Shown here: positions 16,372 to 25,449 of the stretch, piece by piece | Numbering within the stretch: position 1 is the stretch's first letter | How the letters are laid out: every line of letters begins with the position of its first letter | Assembly: GCF_022835675.1 (NCBI RefSeq) | Contig: NZ_BQUT01000005.1 | Location: 743,571 to 807,570 of the forward strand | DNA length: 64,000 nucleotides | Reading direction: 5' to 3' | Origin: Companilactobacillus sp. RD055328 | Lineage (GTDB): Bacteria; Bacillota; Bacilli; Lactobacillales; Lactobacillaceae | Program-made: the position numbers and the translations under genes | The notes under the pieces: model-generated | Database searches by the model: none | The model's input: the letters and a program-made list of their open reading frames with translations, nothing else | Told to the model about the DNA's origin: nothing

Positions 16372-18302
16372 ATATTTACTCGTTTCTCAGGAGCTAACCA
16401 CATACCATCATCTTCCGTAACAGAAAATGCAGAATAGAAATCATCCATATTTTGCGCATGAATGTTAGCACGCATTGGTCCGGGAGCATGTACATCAGTT
16501 GATAATAATAGTTCTGCAAATTGTTGAGTAGATTTTACACGCCAAACACGAGCCCAGTTGCTGAAGAAATCTTGTAAATTAACATCATCATGAGTTTTTG
16601 CTGCTTCTAAAGCACAGCTAAGACCACCAGCATCAGCTACATTCTCACTGACAACAAGTGTCCCATTAACTTTGCCACCAGCAAAATCAATGTCGTCAAA
16701 TTCATTAATCATCGCTTTAGTTAAGTCTTCAAATTTTGAGTAATCTTCTTTTGTCCACCAATTATTTAAATTCCCTAGTTCGTCAAACTGAGAGCCATTG
16801 TTATCAAAAGCATGTGAAATTTCATGCGCGATTACTGCACCAATTCCACCATAATTCTCACTAGCTGATTGTTCTAAACTATAAAAAGGTGCTTTTAAAA
16901 TTGCTGCAGGGAAAGTAATATCATTTCTTGATGGATCATAACATGCATTAACCATATGTCCTGGCATTGCCCATTCATTACGATCAACAGGTTTTTTAAA
17001 TTTATCAAAATTATGTTGACGAGTGATGCGAGAAATTGCCGCGATATTTTCAAATAAACTGGCATCAGTATCAATTTTGAATTTATTATAAATAGCATCT
17101 GTTTTGTCTGGGAAACCTACTTTGATAGCAATTTTTTCAAGTTTAACAATTGCTTTTTTCTTAGTGTCGGTTCCTAACCAAGTATTAACATTGATTCTTT
17201 GCTTGTAGATTTCAACCATTTTATTAATCATAGCGATGACATCGTTCTTAGCTTCAAGTCCAAAATATTTCTCGCCGTAGTAAACTCCAACTACTTCACT
17301 AAAAATCCCACTTGCTTTGTGAAAAGCTGCTTTTTTACGATCGGGTAATTCGGCACTACCGCTAAGTGCCTTACTATATTCACCAGCAGTTTGGCGAATA
17401 TCTTCACTTAATAGCGATGCTGCTGACATAACAGCTTTAACGGTCATCCAAGCTTTTAGTTCGTCAAAACTATCATTCATAACTTGTTCAAAAGCCTCAT
17501 AATACTTTGGTTCTGTTACGATGGCTTTATCTGGTGTTGCATCTATTAATTTAGTAATTAATTGATCCAAATCAAAGGTTTTGATTTTGTTAGTAAACTC
17601 AGTAAAGTCCATAGGGTTATAGGCTTTAGTATAATCTGCCCATTCTTCAGAACTCTTAACATGTGGTACCAACTTAGCATCGAACTTAATATTGTTGTCA
17701 CTCAATTCAGTCGCAGTTGTTTTATCAAAACCGGCCTTAATCAATGTTTTAATAACAACATCCCTGTATGTTGATAACAACTTATCACCTGAAGGATTAT
17801 TATCATAATAAGTCTTATCCGGCAAAATCAAACTAGGTGCATACATGTAAACAACATTAGTAGAAGTATCTTTCATATCTGCATCAACATCAATTGTAAA
17901 TGGCAATGCTACTCCACTCATTACAAGTTCTTGTAACTGATTATTAATATCTGAAAAATTCTTCAAACTATTGATAGTTGCCAGTTTAGAATTCAATGGT
18001 TTAGCACCATCAGCATCTAGTTTCTCAGTATTCATTGCGACTTGATAGAGCTTAATAGTTTCTTTCATCAAATCGTTATCAATTTTATTTTCATCTTTTG
18101 CCATCTCATCGAAATCTTGCATGAGTTGCTTTTCAACTTCTAAATCAAGATCTGAAAAACCACCGGTGCGCGCTTTATCACTAGGAATTTTAGCAGTTTT
18201 GAGCCATTCACCGTTTACTGATAGATACAAATTATCTTTAGCAGAAGCTGTTGCTCCAACGGTTGTGTCGCCCACACCACTAATAATTTTTGAATTATTC
18301 AT
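16365..18302 (-). CDS. pepO: M13-family metalloendopeptidase PepO
   Basis: Zinc oligopeptidase (neprilysin family) of 645 residues, used by lactic acid bacteria to cut peptides after uptake. The zinc motif HEISH is at about 493-497, the third ligand and catalytic aspartate are in ENVADAGG about 55 residues later, and the substrate-binding NACYDP segment lies upstream. There is no signal peptide, so it is cytoplasmic as in other lactobacilli. The ATG at 18302 follows AAGGAG at eight bases; an in-frame start three codons earlier is less likely. It is co-transcribed with the downstream hydrolase. Confidence 0.95.
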   Translation of the reverse strand: MNNSKIISGVGDTTVGATASAKDNLYLSVNGEWLKTAKIPSDKARTGGFSDLDLEVEKQLMQDFDEMAKDENKIDNDLMKETIKLYQVAMNTEKLDADGAKPLNSKLATINSLKNFSDINNQLQELVMSGVALPFTIDVDADMKDTSTNVVYMYAPSLILPDKTYYDNNPSGDKLLSTYRDVVIKTLIKAGFDKTTATELSDNNIKFDAKLVPHVKSSEEWADYTKAYNPMDFTEFTNKIKTFDLDQLITKLIDATPDKAIVTEPKYYEAFEQVMNDSFDELKAWMTVKAVMSAASLLSEDIRQTAGEYSKALSGSAELPDRKKAAFHKASGIFSEVVGVYYGEKYFGLEAKNDVIAMINKMVEIYKQRINVNTWLGTDTKKKAIVKLEKIAIKVGFPDKTDAIYNKFKIDTDASLFENIAAISRITRQHNFDKFKKPVDRNEWAMPGHMVNACYDPSRNDITFPAAILKAPFYSLEQSASENYGGIGAVIAHEISHAFDNNGSQFDELGNLNNWWTKEDYSKFEDLTKAMINEFDDIDFAGGKVNGTLVVSENVADAGGLSCALEAAKTHDDVNLQDFFSNWARVWRVKSTQQFAELLLSTDVHAPGPMRANIHAQNMDDFYSAFSVTEDDGMWLAPEKRVNIW

Positions 18303-18347
18303 ACTACACACTCCTTAATTTCATTATTGAAATAATAACACATAACT

Positions 18348-18372
18348 AAAAAAAGCCGTCAATTGACGACCT
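18348..18372 (-). terminator. Terminator of the universal stress protein gene
   Basis: Minus-strand stem GGTCGTC / GACGGC(T) with an AATT loop and seven following T. Confidence 0.75.
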
Positions 18373-18376
18373 TACT

Positions 18377-18847
18377 TTATCTAACTACTGATACGGTAAC
18401 TGGTGAATATCTAACGATATGCTCAGCTTGTGAACCTAGTTTTCTATGGAGATTTTCTGAACGTTCTGATCCAATAATAACAAGATCTGGATCGTACTTA
18501 GGAATTACTTTTTCAACAATCACATGTCCTGGATTACCTTCAGATACCATTGGTTTAACATCACTAACACCAAAATCTTTAGCTTTTTGGACATATACAT
18601 TCAAGTCATCCTTGATTTGTTCACGTCGTTCCTCTAATAGCTGCGGCGATAATGATTGGAATATATTCAAATCTCCAACTTCAAGTACCGAGATAATTCC
18701 TAACGGAACATTCATTGTTTTTGAAATTGTACAAGCATAATTAAAAGCTGCTTTTGATGAAATGAAATCATCATCATCAATACATACTAATATTTTGCTA
18801 TATTGCAATGGTTCTACAACATATTCATCTAAGTTTTCGTTGTCCAT
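18377..18847 (-). CDS. Universal stress protein (UspA family)
   Basis: Cytoplasmic UspA-fold protein of 156 residues. The core begins at YSKILVCIDDDDF (about 18-30) and ends with VIIGSERSENLHRKLGSQAEHIVRYSPVTVSVV; the G-2x-G-9x-G-(S/T) nucleotide motif is modified here, GSERS replacing the usual GSRG, so ATP binding may differ. The first 15 residues are an acidic extension. GGAGGG precedes the ATG. It stands alone between pepO and a phosphoesterase gene. A second Usp lies at 23.0-23.5 kb with a more standard sequence. Confidence 0.85.
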   Translation of the reverse strand: MDNENLDEYVVEPLQYSKILVCIDDDDFISSKAAFNYACTISKTMNVPLGIISVLEVGDLNIFQSLSPQLLEERREQIKDDLNVYVQKAKDFGVSDVKPMVSEGNPGHVIVEKVIPKYDPDLVIIGSERSENLHRKLGSQAEHIVRYSPVTVSVVR

Positions 18848-18932
18848 AGTTCAATCCCTCCGAATTTAAAAGTCTTGCCCTTTGTTTTAATCTTCCAATG
18901 TAATTATAAAACATATAGCTTATTAATATACT

Positions 18933-20117
18933 CTAAATTTCAAACTGTTTAATTTTAGTGGCAGCTCCATAACCGAGTATTGTTAACAAACTACTTTGGT
19001 AGTTAATATCAACAATATATCCAGCAAATTCACTAGGATCATTTATTTTACGATCCCATTTTTTGTTGTAATTAGTAGTTAATCCATGATTTTTGCCCAT
19101 TAACGCCGAGCAATTAAGCAATATATGATTAATATTATCAAACTTGAAGCTTTTTTCAACGTGTTTATGGCCACATATATATGCTGAAATCTCAGCATTA
19201 TTAACGTTGGTAAAGTCAAACTCAGCATCTAAAACGAAATCTTTATTACCCTCTTGATTGTCCAAATGGCCTTTAAGTTTCTCATTAAAGGCGACGAACA
19301 ATTCATGTAAGGAAATTCCATTGTAAGTAAGTCCGCTTTCGCCTTTTTCATTTAAAATAGGCGAATGTCCAAAGATAATAATCTTTCTACCCGCAGACTT
19401 CTCTAAAATGCTGATTAATTCAACTATTTGAGCTTGACGAATAGCACGTACTTTTTTTACGTCGTACTTCTTAACACCAAACTTGTGCAACTTATAAGGA
19501 ACATCTGACGTATTAATAAAGATTGTTCGAACTGGTCCCTTATCAAAATAAAACAGACCACTTGTTTCAGATTCATATTTAATTTGAGGTTGATTATAAA
19601 GATAACCGCCAACGATATTTTGATAAGTATCTTCGTTAAACGATGCTTTTTTACTAAGAGTATGTTCATCAAACTTGTCGTTATCATCATGATTACCTTT
19701 AATCATCGCAAAAGGTAACTTAGAATTATTCAAACTCTTAACCATAAGTCGTAATAATGTTTTACTATTTTCTGGATTATCGCTGCCATCAATCGCATCA
19801 CCAAGATGAGCTTTTAGGTCAACTTTATAATTCTGATCAAAAACATTAAGTTCTTGTGTATGTACTAATCCATTAATTCCATAAAAGCTTGAGCTATTAA
19901 TATCTTTAGCATGAGTATCTGTTATCACCGCCAATGTAAAAGAACCATAACTGACATTAGGCTCTACAACATTACGATTGAAATCATCAATATAATTTTT
20001 GAAAAAATCACGGTAGGCGATATTGCTTCGAATTGATGGTGCATATTCTTCTAATAATTTAACATTTTTCACACTAGTAACTCTTCTAAAAATATTGGTT
20101 AATCCTCGAAACAACAT
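18933..20117 (-). CDS. Calcineurin-like metallophosphoesterase
   Basis: Predicted dimetal phosphoesterase of 394 residues. All five family motifs are present in order: D-x-H as DTHAKD near 70, GDAIDG near 110, GNHDD near 146, GHSP near 255 and GHKH near 320. The roughly 60-residue N-terminal part (including SIRSNIAYRDFFKNY) has no recognisable domain and no signal peptide. An AGGAGG site sits right before the ATG. Whether the substrate is a nucleotide, phospholipid or protein cannot be said. The gene is monocistronic. Confidence 0.85.
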   Translation of the reverse strand: MLFRGLTNIFRRVTSVKNVKLLEEYAPSIRSNIAYRDFFKNYIDDFNRNVVEPNVSYGSFTLAVITDTHAKDINSSSFYGINGLVHTQELNVFDQNYKVDLKAHLGDAIDGSDNPENSKTLLRLMVKSLNNSKLPFAMIKGNHDDNDKFDEHTLSKKASFNEDTYQNIVGGYLYNQPQIKYESETSGLFYFDKGPVRTIFINTSDVPYKLHKFGVKKYDVKKVRAIRQAQIVELISILEKSAGRKIIIFGHSPILNEKGESGLTYNGISLHELFVAFNEKLKGHLDNQEGNKDFVLDAEFDFTNVNNAEISAYICGHKHVEKSFKFDNINHILLNCSALMGKNHGLTTNYNKKWDRKINDPSEFAGYIVDINYQSSLLTILGYGAATKIKQFEI

Positions 20118-20166
20118 CCCTACCTCCTGTAATAATTAAGTATCTATAATATACCACTAAGACATC

Positions 20167-20199
20167 AAAAAAGTCGTCTGAAAAGTAGACGACTTTTTT
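20167..20199 (-). terminator. Terminator of the acetyltransferase gene
   Basis: AAAAAAGTCGTCT pairs with AGACGACTTTTTT; the T-run overlaps the stop codon region. Confidence 0.85.
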
Positions 20200-20728
20200 A
20201 TTCTATAAGCATTTGATAAGCAATTCTAGGAACGCTGTTTTCATCTTCCATCATCGTGATAGTTCCTCGATGTATAAACCCGTTTTTTTCGATAACATGT
20301 TGCATAGCCATATTTTCAAAATGAGTATCTATTCTTACATCCGTATAACCAAGTTCACGTGATAATGTTAATAAGTGATGAATCATTGTATCTGATAAAT
20401 TATGTCCAGAGTAATTAGGATCAACAGCAATTCTATGAATCACCGTGTATCCAGGCTTAGAATTCTCATCCCACTTACCTTCATTAATTGTCTCATAATT
20501 TTCTTCGATACCTTGTTGAAGAGCTGCAGTTCCTACTATTTCACCATCAAGTACCATAATATAATTGATTCCATCTTTAATATCTTGTTCTAAAATAACA
20601 GGATCTGGATATCCATTTTGCCATTGATCCACTCCGCGTTTTTTTAGTGTTTTTTTAGCTAAATCAATAATATCTAATACTCTTGGCAAATCTTGCTCAG
20701 TTGCCTTTTTCATATAAATTGTCGCCAT
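20198..20728 (-). CDS. GNAT family N-acetyltransferase
   Basis: Predicted acetyltransferase of 176 residues. It starts MATIYMKKATEQDLPRVLDI, followed by the HRIAVDPNYSGHNLSDTMI segment near 110-128 (motif A, acetyl-CoA pyrophosphate loop in degenerate form) and MQHVIEKNGFIHRGTI near 145-160. It resembles the YkkB/PaiA-like GNAT proteins common in lactobacilli. The ATG at 20728 follows AGAGGTGG; the open frame continues 34 codons upstream but that part is compositionally non-coding. Substrate not known. Confidence 0.82.
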   Translation of the reverse strand: MATIYMKKATEQDLPRVLDIIDLAKKTLKKRGVDQWQNGYPDPVILEQDIKDGINYIMVLDGEIVGTAALQQGIEENYETINEGKWDENSKPGYTVIHRIAVDPNYSGHNLSDTMIHHLLTLSRELGYTDVRIDTHFENMAMQHVIEKNGFIHRGTITMMEDENSVPRIAYQMLIE

Positions 20729-20874
20729 AGCTTCCACCTCTAAAAAATCATTACTGGAAGATTTAAACAAATTTGAATGAAAAATACAACACTTTTTTCT
20801 GAAAAATAGTTTTAATATTGATAAAATCACTAATCTTATTCACTAAAAACATTATAAAAATTAAAAATAATAAA

Positions 20875-20903
20875 TAAAAAACACTCCCTGAGGAGTGTTT
20901 TTT
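20875..20903 (-). terminator. Terminator of the tag-eamA-hypothetical operon
   Basis: AAAAAACACTCC pairs with GGAGTGTTTTTT immediately after the stop codon. Confidence 0.88.
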
Positions 20904-21399
20904 ATTTATTTTGCCATTCATCTACTGCATGAGCAGCTAAGCCGACACTTAATAAAGCATCACGTGACAAGATATTACGGATATTACCAATTCTTGTATT
21001 AGATGATACCGCTCCTATTACTTGCAATGAGAAACTTATTAAATGTAAGTCTTCAGCCGGTAAATATTGTCCATCATCGTCATAAGGAGTTTCATGATTA
21101 TAAGTGAAGTTTATTTCTTCATTAACTAGTGATCCATCTACATGGTTCAATAAGACACGATCACGTAAATCACTCATTTTTTGTTTTTCATCTTGTAATG
21201 TTAAACCATGATCTGATTCTTCTTGATAGTATTCATTTTCAGTCATATCAAAATATTCAGCTATTGGTTGTCTTAATAGCGATATTTCATCAATTAACTT
21301 ATATACTTTTTTTGTATCTAATTTTTTATTTTTTTGTACAATGTCATCTGTTTCATCATATAAAGTTGAAGCAAATTTGCTTATTTCAGAAAAATTCAT
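20902..21399 (-). CDS. Hypothetical protein
   Basis: A 165-residue soluble, acidic protein that I do not recognise. The N-terminal half is predicted helical and charged (NKKLDTKKVYKLIDEISLLRQ), the middle has a run of acidic residues (HETPYDDDGQYLPAEDLHL), and the C-terminus is more apolar (LQVIGAVSSN, DALLSVGLAAHAVDEW). No cysteine pairs, signal peptide or membrane helix. The ATG at 21399 follows GAGGTGG. It is the last gene after tag and an EamA transporter, 21 bases downstream of the latter, so it is probably co-transcribed with them. No function is proposed. Confidence 0.65.
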   Translation of the reverse strand: MNFSEISKFASTLYDETDDIVQKNKKLDTKKVYKLIDEISLLRQPIAEYFDMTENEYYQEESDHGLTLQDEKQKMSDLRDRVLLNHVDGSLVNEEINFTYNHETPYDDDGQYLPAEDLHLISFSLQVIGAVSSNTRIGNIRNILSRDALLSVGLAAHAVDEWQNK

Positions 21400-21420
21400 A
21401 TTTTCCACCTCAATTAGTTA

Positions 21421-22329
21421 TTATAAAGGTTCTTCTTTCGAACTTCCATATGCCATAATAAATGCGGTTGCCATAATTAAAATCATACCAAATATTTCAA
21501 CAATTCCAATATTAAGATGCATAAAAGCGACCGAAGCTACTGTTGCCGCCAATGGTTCAAACGAATCCATTAACGAAACAGTACTAGCCTTAGTATATCT
21601 CAAACTGGCTAGATTCATAAAGTATGCTAAAACTGTACCAAAGAAAAAGACAAAAATATACATCATTATTCCTAATGGACTAAGTTTAGGCATTGTCCAG
21701 AATGGATGTTGCACATTCAAGATTAATCCACCAAAAAACATTGCCCAGCCGACAACAATCATCGAACCGTAATTTTTTAATAATTTCCCAGGTAAAAGAA
21801 TTGATAATGCTGAAGTTACAGATGCTACAATTCCCCATACTAATGCTTTTGATCCAATCGTAATTGAAGAAATATTACCTTGTGTCACAATTAGAAATGT
21901 CCCTAGTAAAGCGAAGGCAAGTCCAATTACGTCAGTTCTTCGTGGCCAAGTTTTGGTTGCTATAGCAATCCAAATTACCACAAATATTGGAGATGTGAAT
22001 TGTAAAATCGTAGCCGTTGGTGCATCTGAATATGACATTGTTTTATAGTATGCCAGTTGCATTAACATCATTCCAAAAATTAAGAAAACTAGTAAATGCG
22101 CTGCATCTTTTTTATTAGTTAAAATTCCAAAAGTTTTTTTTCTACCACTTTTAAAATATGAATATACAATTAACACAAACCCAGCAAATAACATTTTTGA
22201 ACTTACTAATAAGTCCGAATCTAAATGTTCCAATTTGATTAAGGCATCTGACATCGTGTCTGATAACCCCCAAAAAATGGCCGCTAAGCCCGCGATTAGT
22301 ATCCCATAATACTTCTTATCTATTTTCAA
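21421..22329 (-). CDS. EamA (DMT) family transporter
   Basis: Ten-helix drug/metabolite transporter of 302 residues made of two EamA halves (about 8-140 and 155-290). The first half contains LAAIFWGLSDTMSDALIK and SDAPTATILQFTSPIFVVIW, the second WAMFFGGLILN and LASLRYTKASTVSLMDSFEPL, both typical carboxy-ends of the repeats. The start is a TTG at 22329, preceded by GAGGG at six bases; an overlapping ATG is out of frame. The ribosome site overlaps the tag stop codon, which indicates coupling. The exported or imported metabolite is unknown. Confidence 0.85.
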   Translation of the reverse strand: MKIDKKYYGILIAGLAAIFWGLSDTMSDALIKLEHLDSDLLVSSKMLFAGFVLIVYSYFKSGRKKTFGILTNKKDAAHLLVFLIFGMMLMQLAYYKTMSYSDAPTATILQFTSPIFVVIWIAIATKTWPRRTDVIGLAFALLGTFLIVTQGNISSITIGSKALVWGIVASVTSALSILLPGKLLKNYGSMIVVGWAMFFGGLILNVQHPFWTMPKLSPLGIMMYIFVFFFGTVLAYFMNLASLRYTKASTVSLMDSFEPLAATVASVAFMHLNIGIVEIFGMILIMATAFIMAYGSSKEEPL

Positions 22330-22338
22330 AACATACCC

Positions 22339-22890
22339 TCACTTGAAATCACAGCTATCAATATGATCATTAATAACTCCTGATGCTTGTAAAAACGAAT
22401 AGATAGTTGTTGGCCCTACAAACTTGAATCCCCGTTTTTTCATAGCTTTACTTATTTCTGTTGATAATTCATCAAAACTTGGAACTTCTGATGATGTCTG
22501 ATAATGATTCATTATTCTCTTTTTATTAGTAAATGACCATACAAAACTATCAAAAGTTTGATTATTCTTATGCATATCAGAAATCATTCGTGCATTAACA
22601 ATTGCAGCATTAATTTTTAGCTTGTTCCGAATAATTCCCGTATCTCGCATCAAAGTAGAAACCTTATTGTCGTTATAATCTTTAATTATCTCAATATCAA
22701 AATTATCAAAGGCACTTCTGAAATTATCTCGTTTATTAAGAATCGTTTGCCAACTTAAACCAGATTGAAATAATTCTAACATCAACATTTCATATAAATA
22801 ATGGTCATCATGTTCAATAACTCCCCATTCTTTATCGTGATATTCTCTCATATTGTCTGATGCTTCAGCCCATTCACAACGATTGGTCAT
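22339..22890 (-). CDS. tag: DNA-3-methyladenine glycosylase I
   Basis: Base-excision repair enzyme that removes 3-methyladenine, 183 residues. The start MTNRCEWAEASDN, the YHDKEWGV box near 18-25, and the C-terminal NDHIDSC provide the cysteine and histidine residues that bind zinc in E. coli Tag. FSGLSWQTILNKRDNFR-like sequence (here ELFQSGLSWQTILNKR) near 45-60 and KKRGFKFVGPTTIYSFLQASG near 155 are also diagnostic. GGGAG precedes the ATG at 22890; the frame continues upstream without a good start. First gene of a three-gene unit. Confidence 0.95.
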   Translation of the reverse strand: MTNRCEWAEASDNMREYHDKEWGVIEHDDHYLYEMLMLELFQSGLSWQTILNKRDNFRSAFDNFDIEIIKDYNDNKVSTLMRDTGIIRNKLKINAAIVNARMISDMHKNNQTFDSFVWSFTNKKRIMNHYQTSSEVPSFDELSTEISKAMKKRGFKFVGPTTIYSFLQASGVINDHIDSCDFK

Positions 22891-22962
22891 AATTTTTCTC
22901 CCGATTTGACCATTATAAACTATAATCAACCAAATTCGAAACGTGTTGGCCTTATAAAACAA

Positions 22963-23004
22963 TAAAAGACTAGTTGCCATTAATAATGGTTAACTAGTCT
23001 TTTA
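22963..23004 (-). terminator. Terminator of the universal stress protein gene
   Basis: Long near-perfect hairpin: TAAAAGACTAGTT pairs with AACTAGTCTTTTA and the inner GCCATTA with TAATGGT. Confidence 0.8.
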
Positions 23005-23022
23005 TTTTATAATTATCAAACT

Positions 23023-23487
23023 TTATTTATTATCTATGTCTGTTCTTACAATAATAACGTCAGTTGTAGCATTTCTTGTTACAAACTCTGAAACTGATCC
23101 TACAAGAATTCTTTCAACCGCATTAAGCCCTGTTGAACCAATCATAATAAGATCATTTTTATATTCTTTAGGAAATTCTGAAGCAATAACAGTTTTAGGA
23201 TCCCCAAAACGAATATGAACACTAAGATTGTCCTTAGTCATACCTTGACTATATGCACGTTCTTGCAATTCTGTTAAATATTCTTGAGCATCTTCTGAGA
23301 TTTTATAAACCACATCACCGCTAAGCATTCCACCATACATACCCACAAATTGTTTAGTATTTAAAACATTCAAAACATCTAAGTGGGCACCATTTAGCAT
23401 AGCTACTTTGACAGCTTTATCAAAGGCTTTCTCAGATTCTTCCGATCCGTCAACTGGTGCTAAGATTCTCTTGTAATCTTGTGTCAT
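23023..23487 (-). CDS. Universal stress protein (UspA family)
   Basis: UspA-fold protein of 154 residues. The strand-loop ILAPVDGSEESEKAF near 8-22 and the C-terminal LIMIGSTGLNAVERILVGSVSEFVTRNATTDVIIV, which holds the G-2x-G-9x-G-S motif, predict ATP binding. GGAGGA lies eight bases before the ATG at 23487; a GTG five codons earlier sits inside that ribosome site and is rejected. Single-gene unit transcribed away from the tyrosine phosphatase gene. Role is probably stress survival, but family members vary widely. Confidence 0.9.
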   Translation of the reverse strand: MTQDYKRILAPVDGSEESEKAFDKAVKVAMLNGAHLDVLNVLNTKQFVGMYGGMLSGDVVYKISEDAQEYLTELQERAYSQGMTKDNLSVHIRFGDPKTVIASEFPKEYKNDLIMIGSTGLNAVERILVGSVSEFVTRNATTDVIIVRTDIDNK

Positions 23488-23659
23488 AAGTTTGTCCTCC
23501 ACTACTTTAGGCTCACATTAAGAATAAATGTTAGCGGTTAACATTGCAAGAATTCTAAGAGTAAATCTATTAATTTTTCTAAAAAACACAAAATTATCTA
23601 TCTGCAAAAATTTTGATATAATGAAAGATAATACATTTTTCTTAGAATGGAGTTTTTAT

Positions 23660-24454
23660 ATGAACGAACGTATTCTAGATCCGTTTTTAGACGCTGGGCG
23701 TAACTTCCGTGAACTTGGAGGCTACAAGACACAAGAAGGACAACAAATTAAGTTCCACAAAATTCTACGTTCTGCTAATTTGGCAGAATTGACGCCAAAA
23801 GACCAAGAATTCTTAGCCAACTATGGCTTAAAAAAAGATATTGATTTTCGTTCAACTGCCGAAAAAAACAAAGAACCAGACCTTGTACCTGCAGGTGTAG
23901 AATATATTTTTAACCCTGTTTTTAAAGAAGATGAAACACAAGCATCTAAGTCATCTAACGATATCGAAAAACAATTTGGATTTGCTTTTGATGATGGATA
24001 TAAGCAAATGATTAAAGTTTATAAAGACATCATTATTGATGATAAGTCTAAAAAAGCTTATCGCCTTTTCTTTGATCACCTATTAGATAATTCAGAAGAT
24101 AATCAAGTTGCTTTATTCCACTGTACTGCCGGAAAAGACCGCACTGGTATGGCTGCCGTCTACTTCCTTTGGGCATTAGGCGTTGATCAAGCAACTATTA
24201 AACAAGATTATTTATTAACAAACGACGTAATTAAATCATACGTTGATAGTCGAATTGAAGAATTAGAAGCAAAGAATGTTTCTTCTCAAACAATTTCTTC
24301 AGTTCGTGCTTTAATGTCTGTCCAAGAAGACTATCTTGATACTGCCAAAAAAACGATAATTACAGAAACTGGTTCAATGGAGAACTATCTTAACGAAGCA
24401 ATTGGACTTTCAAAAAACGAAATTCAAGATCTTAAAAAAATTTATTTACGCTAG
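23660..24454 (+). CDS. Tyrosine-protein phosphatase (family 26, DSP-like)
   Basis: Predicted phosphotyrosine/lipid phosphatase of 264 residues. The signature C-x5-R is present as HCTAGKDRTGMAA with the cysteine at about residue 155; AGRNFRELGGYKTQEG near 11-27 and the DFRSTAEKNKEPD segment near 71 are the family's N-terminal marks. No signal peptide, so probably cytoplasmic. I chose the ATG at 23660 (TGGAG seven bases upstream) over several upstream starts that precede the promoter-like region. Related enzymes are LipA of Listeria and the lactobacillar Lp phosphatases. Confidence 0.9.
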   Translation: MNERILDPFLDAGRNFRELGGYKTQEGQQIKFHKILRSANLAELTPKDQEFLANYGLKKDIDFRSTAEKNKEPDLVPAGVEYIFNPVFKEDETQASKSSNDIEKQFGFAFDDGYKQMIKVYKDIIIDDKSKKAYRLFFDHLLDNSEDNQVALFHCTAGKDRTGMAAVYFLWALGVDQATIKQDYLLTNDVIKSYVDSRIEELEAKNVSSQTISSVRALMSVQEDYLDTAKKTIITETGSMENYLNEAIGLSKNEIQDLKKIYLR

Positions 24455-24603
24455 TATTTGAGGTTTGTGAAGAACTTCTCATTTTCTATGATTTTTGTTC
24501 ACAAAAAATTCATATTTTAAGTTTAGTATACTGTGTATAGGTTAAAGGAATAATTCCCCCCAAGAATTCCCTTTAATTTATTCCCCTCAGAATATGATAT
24601 GCT
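24455..24603 (+). other. 149-base intergenic stretch with a possible small RNA
   Basis: No credible open reading frame on either strand. A hairpin can form between TTAAAGG..AATTC (24543-24555) and GAATTCCCTTTAA (24564-24576), followed after about 30 bases by the terminator at 24604-24636. A TATACT sequence lies at about 24528. This could be a 3' untranslated region of the phosphatase gene or a short independent RNA; I cannot tell. Confidence 0.25.
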
Positions 24604-24636
24604 AAAAAAAAGACATTTCCCCAATGTCTTTTTTTT
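24604..24636. terminator. Terminator
   Basis: AAAAAAAAGACATT pairs with AATGTCTTTTTTTT. Confidence 0.88.
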
Positions 24637-24658
24637 GCGCCCAAAATTAGGATAAATT

Positions 24659-24690
24659 AAAAAGCTTGACCAAATTGGTCAAGCTTTTTA
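24659..24690. terminator. Bidirectional terminator
   Basis: AAAAAGCTTGACC pairs with GGTCAAGCTTTTT, ending at the stop codon of the MerR-type gene on the minus strand. Confidence 0.88.
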
Positions 24691-25449
24691 ACGTTGCCAC
24701 CACTTCTTTTTACCCTCTGTTAACTGCATGTTAGCAAGCGTACGCAAGTTTTGTTGTTCTGTTTTTTCTTTAGTTGTATCTTCTACTACAGTAGCTTTTT
24801 GCTCTAATTGTTTTTTCTGATCTCTTATCTCTTTTGCTCTTGCTAAAGCTTGAGCATACTTATCATCACTATCTTTATTTTCTTGTGTCTTATTAGAAAT
24901 GTCTGAAGTTTGATGAATTGAATTCATATTTTCTGTAGCCTGAGATGGATTTTTTATGGTTTTTGGTGCTATCGCTTTTTCATTGACCTTAAGATCATAA
25001 TCAAATAACGGTGTTTCTTGAGAATTCTTAAGTGCTCTTATTAAAGCGTAATTTTCTTGTTGACTATCTTTTAATTGTTTTCTTAAATGCATAATTTCTT
25101 TAGCTTGTTTAGCTATTTTTTCATTTAGCTTCTTTTCTGTACCTGACATTCCCTCAGTTACAACTTCTGCGATTTCTTGATCAGGTAGTTGTCCATCATA
25201 AACTTCAGCAGCAGCCAATTCTAATGTCATCGCTTCACGTTGACTGATTTCTAACATTTTTTTGAAATCGAGGATATTTTGACGAGTATAGTTACGTCGC
25301 TTATTATTCTTCCGCGCAAAAAAAGCTTCATTTCCCGTTACTTTTTCAACAAGTAATGAATACTTACGTAAGGTAGTTACGTTCACATTCAATTCTTCGG
25401 CCGCTTGCGCCGGCGTTAATAAATCTAATAAACTATTCTCTGCTATCAT
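24688..25449 (-). CDS. MerR-type HTH protein with coiled coil (RacA-like)
   Basis: Cytoplasmic protein of 253 residues. The N-terminus LTPAQAAEELNVNVTTLRKYSLLVEKVTG is a MerR-family helix-turn-helix, with RRNYTRQNILDFKKML as the following wing/helix. A predicted coiled coil runs from about 105 to 145 (EKKLNEKIAKQAKEIMHLRKQL), then a low-complexity region, then a second charged helix (ARAKEIRDQKKQLEQ) near 205-230 and a basic tail GKKKWWQR. This resembles RacA-type chromosome-anchoring proteins and other MerR-coiled-coil proteins more than a metabolite-sensing regulator. The start at 25449 has AGGGGG before it. Function is inferred only from layout. Confidence 0.6.
   Translation of the reverse strand: MIAENSLLDLLTPAQAAEELNVNVTTLRKYSLLVEKVTGNEAFFARKNNKRRNYTRQNILDFKKMLEISQREAMTLELAAAEVYDGQLPDQEIAEVVTEGMSGTEKKLNEKIAKQAKEIMHLRKQLKDSQQENYALIRALKNSQETPLFDYDLKVNEKAIAPKTIKNPSQATENMNSIHQTSDISNKTQENKDSDDKYAQALARAKEIRDQKKQLEQKATVVEDTTKEKTEQQNLRTLANMQLTEGKKKWWQR

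Noticed and set aside
20729-20830. Extended N-terminus of the acetyltransferase at 20198-20728
   Set aside because: The extension lacks a ribosome site, while AGAGGTGG lies correctly before the ATG at 20728.
22891-22980. Extended N-terminus of Tag
   Set aside because: The extra 30 residues precede a clear GGGAG ribosome site and reach into the terminator hairpin of the stress-protein gene.
24455-24687. 6S RNA or type I toxin-antitoxin
   Set aside because: No long rod-like structure with a central bubble and no small hydrophobic open frame with a ribosome site on either strand.
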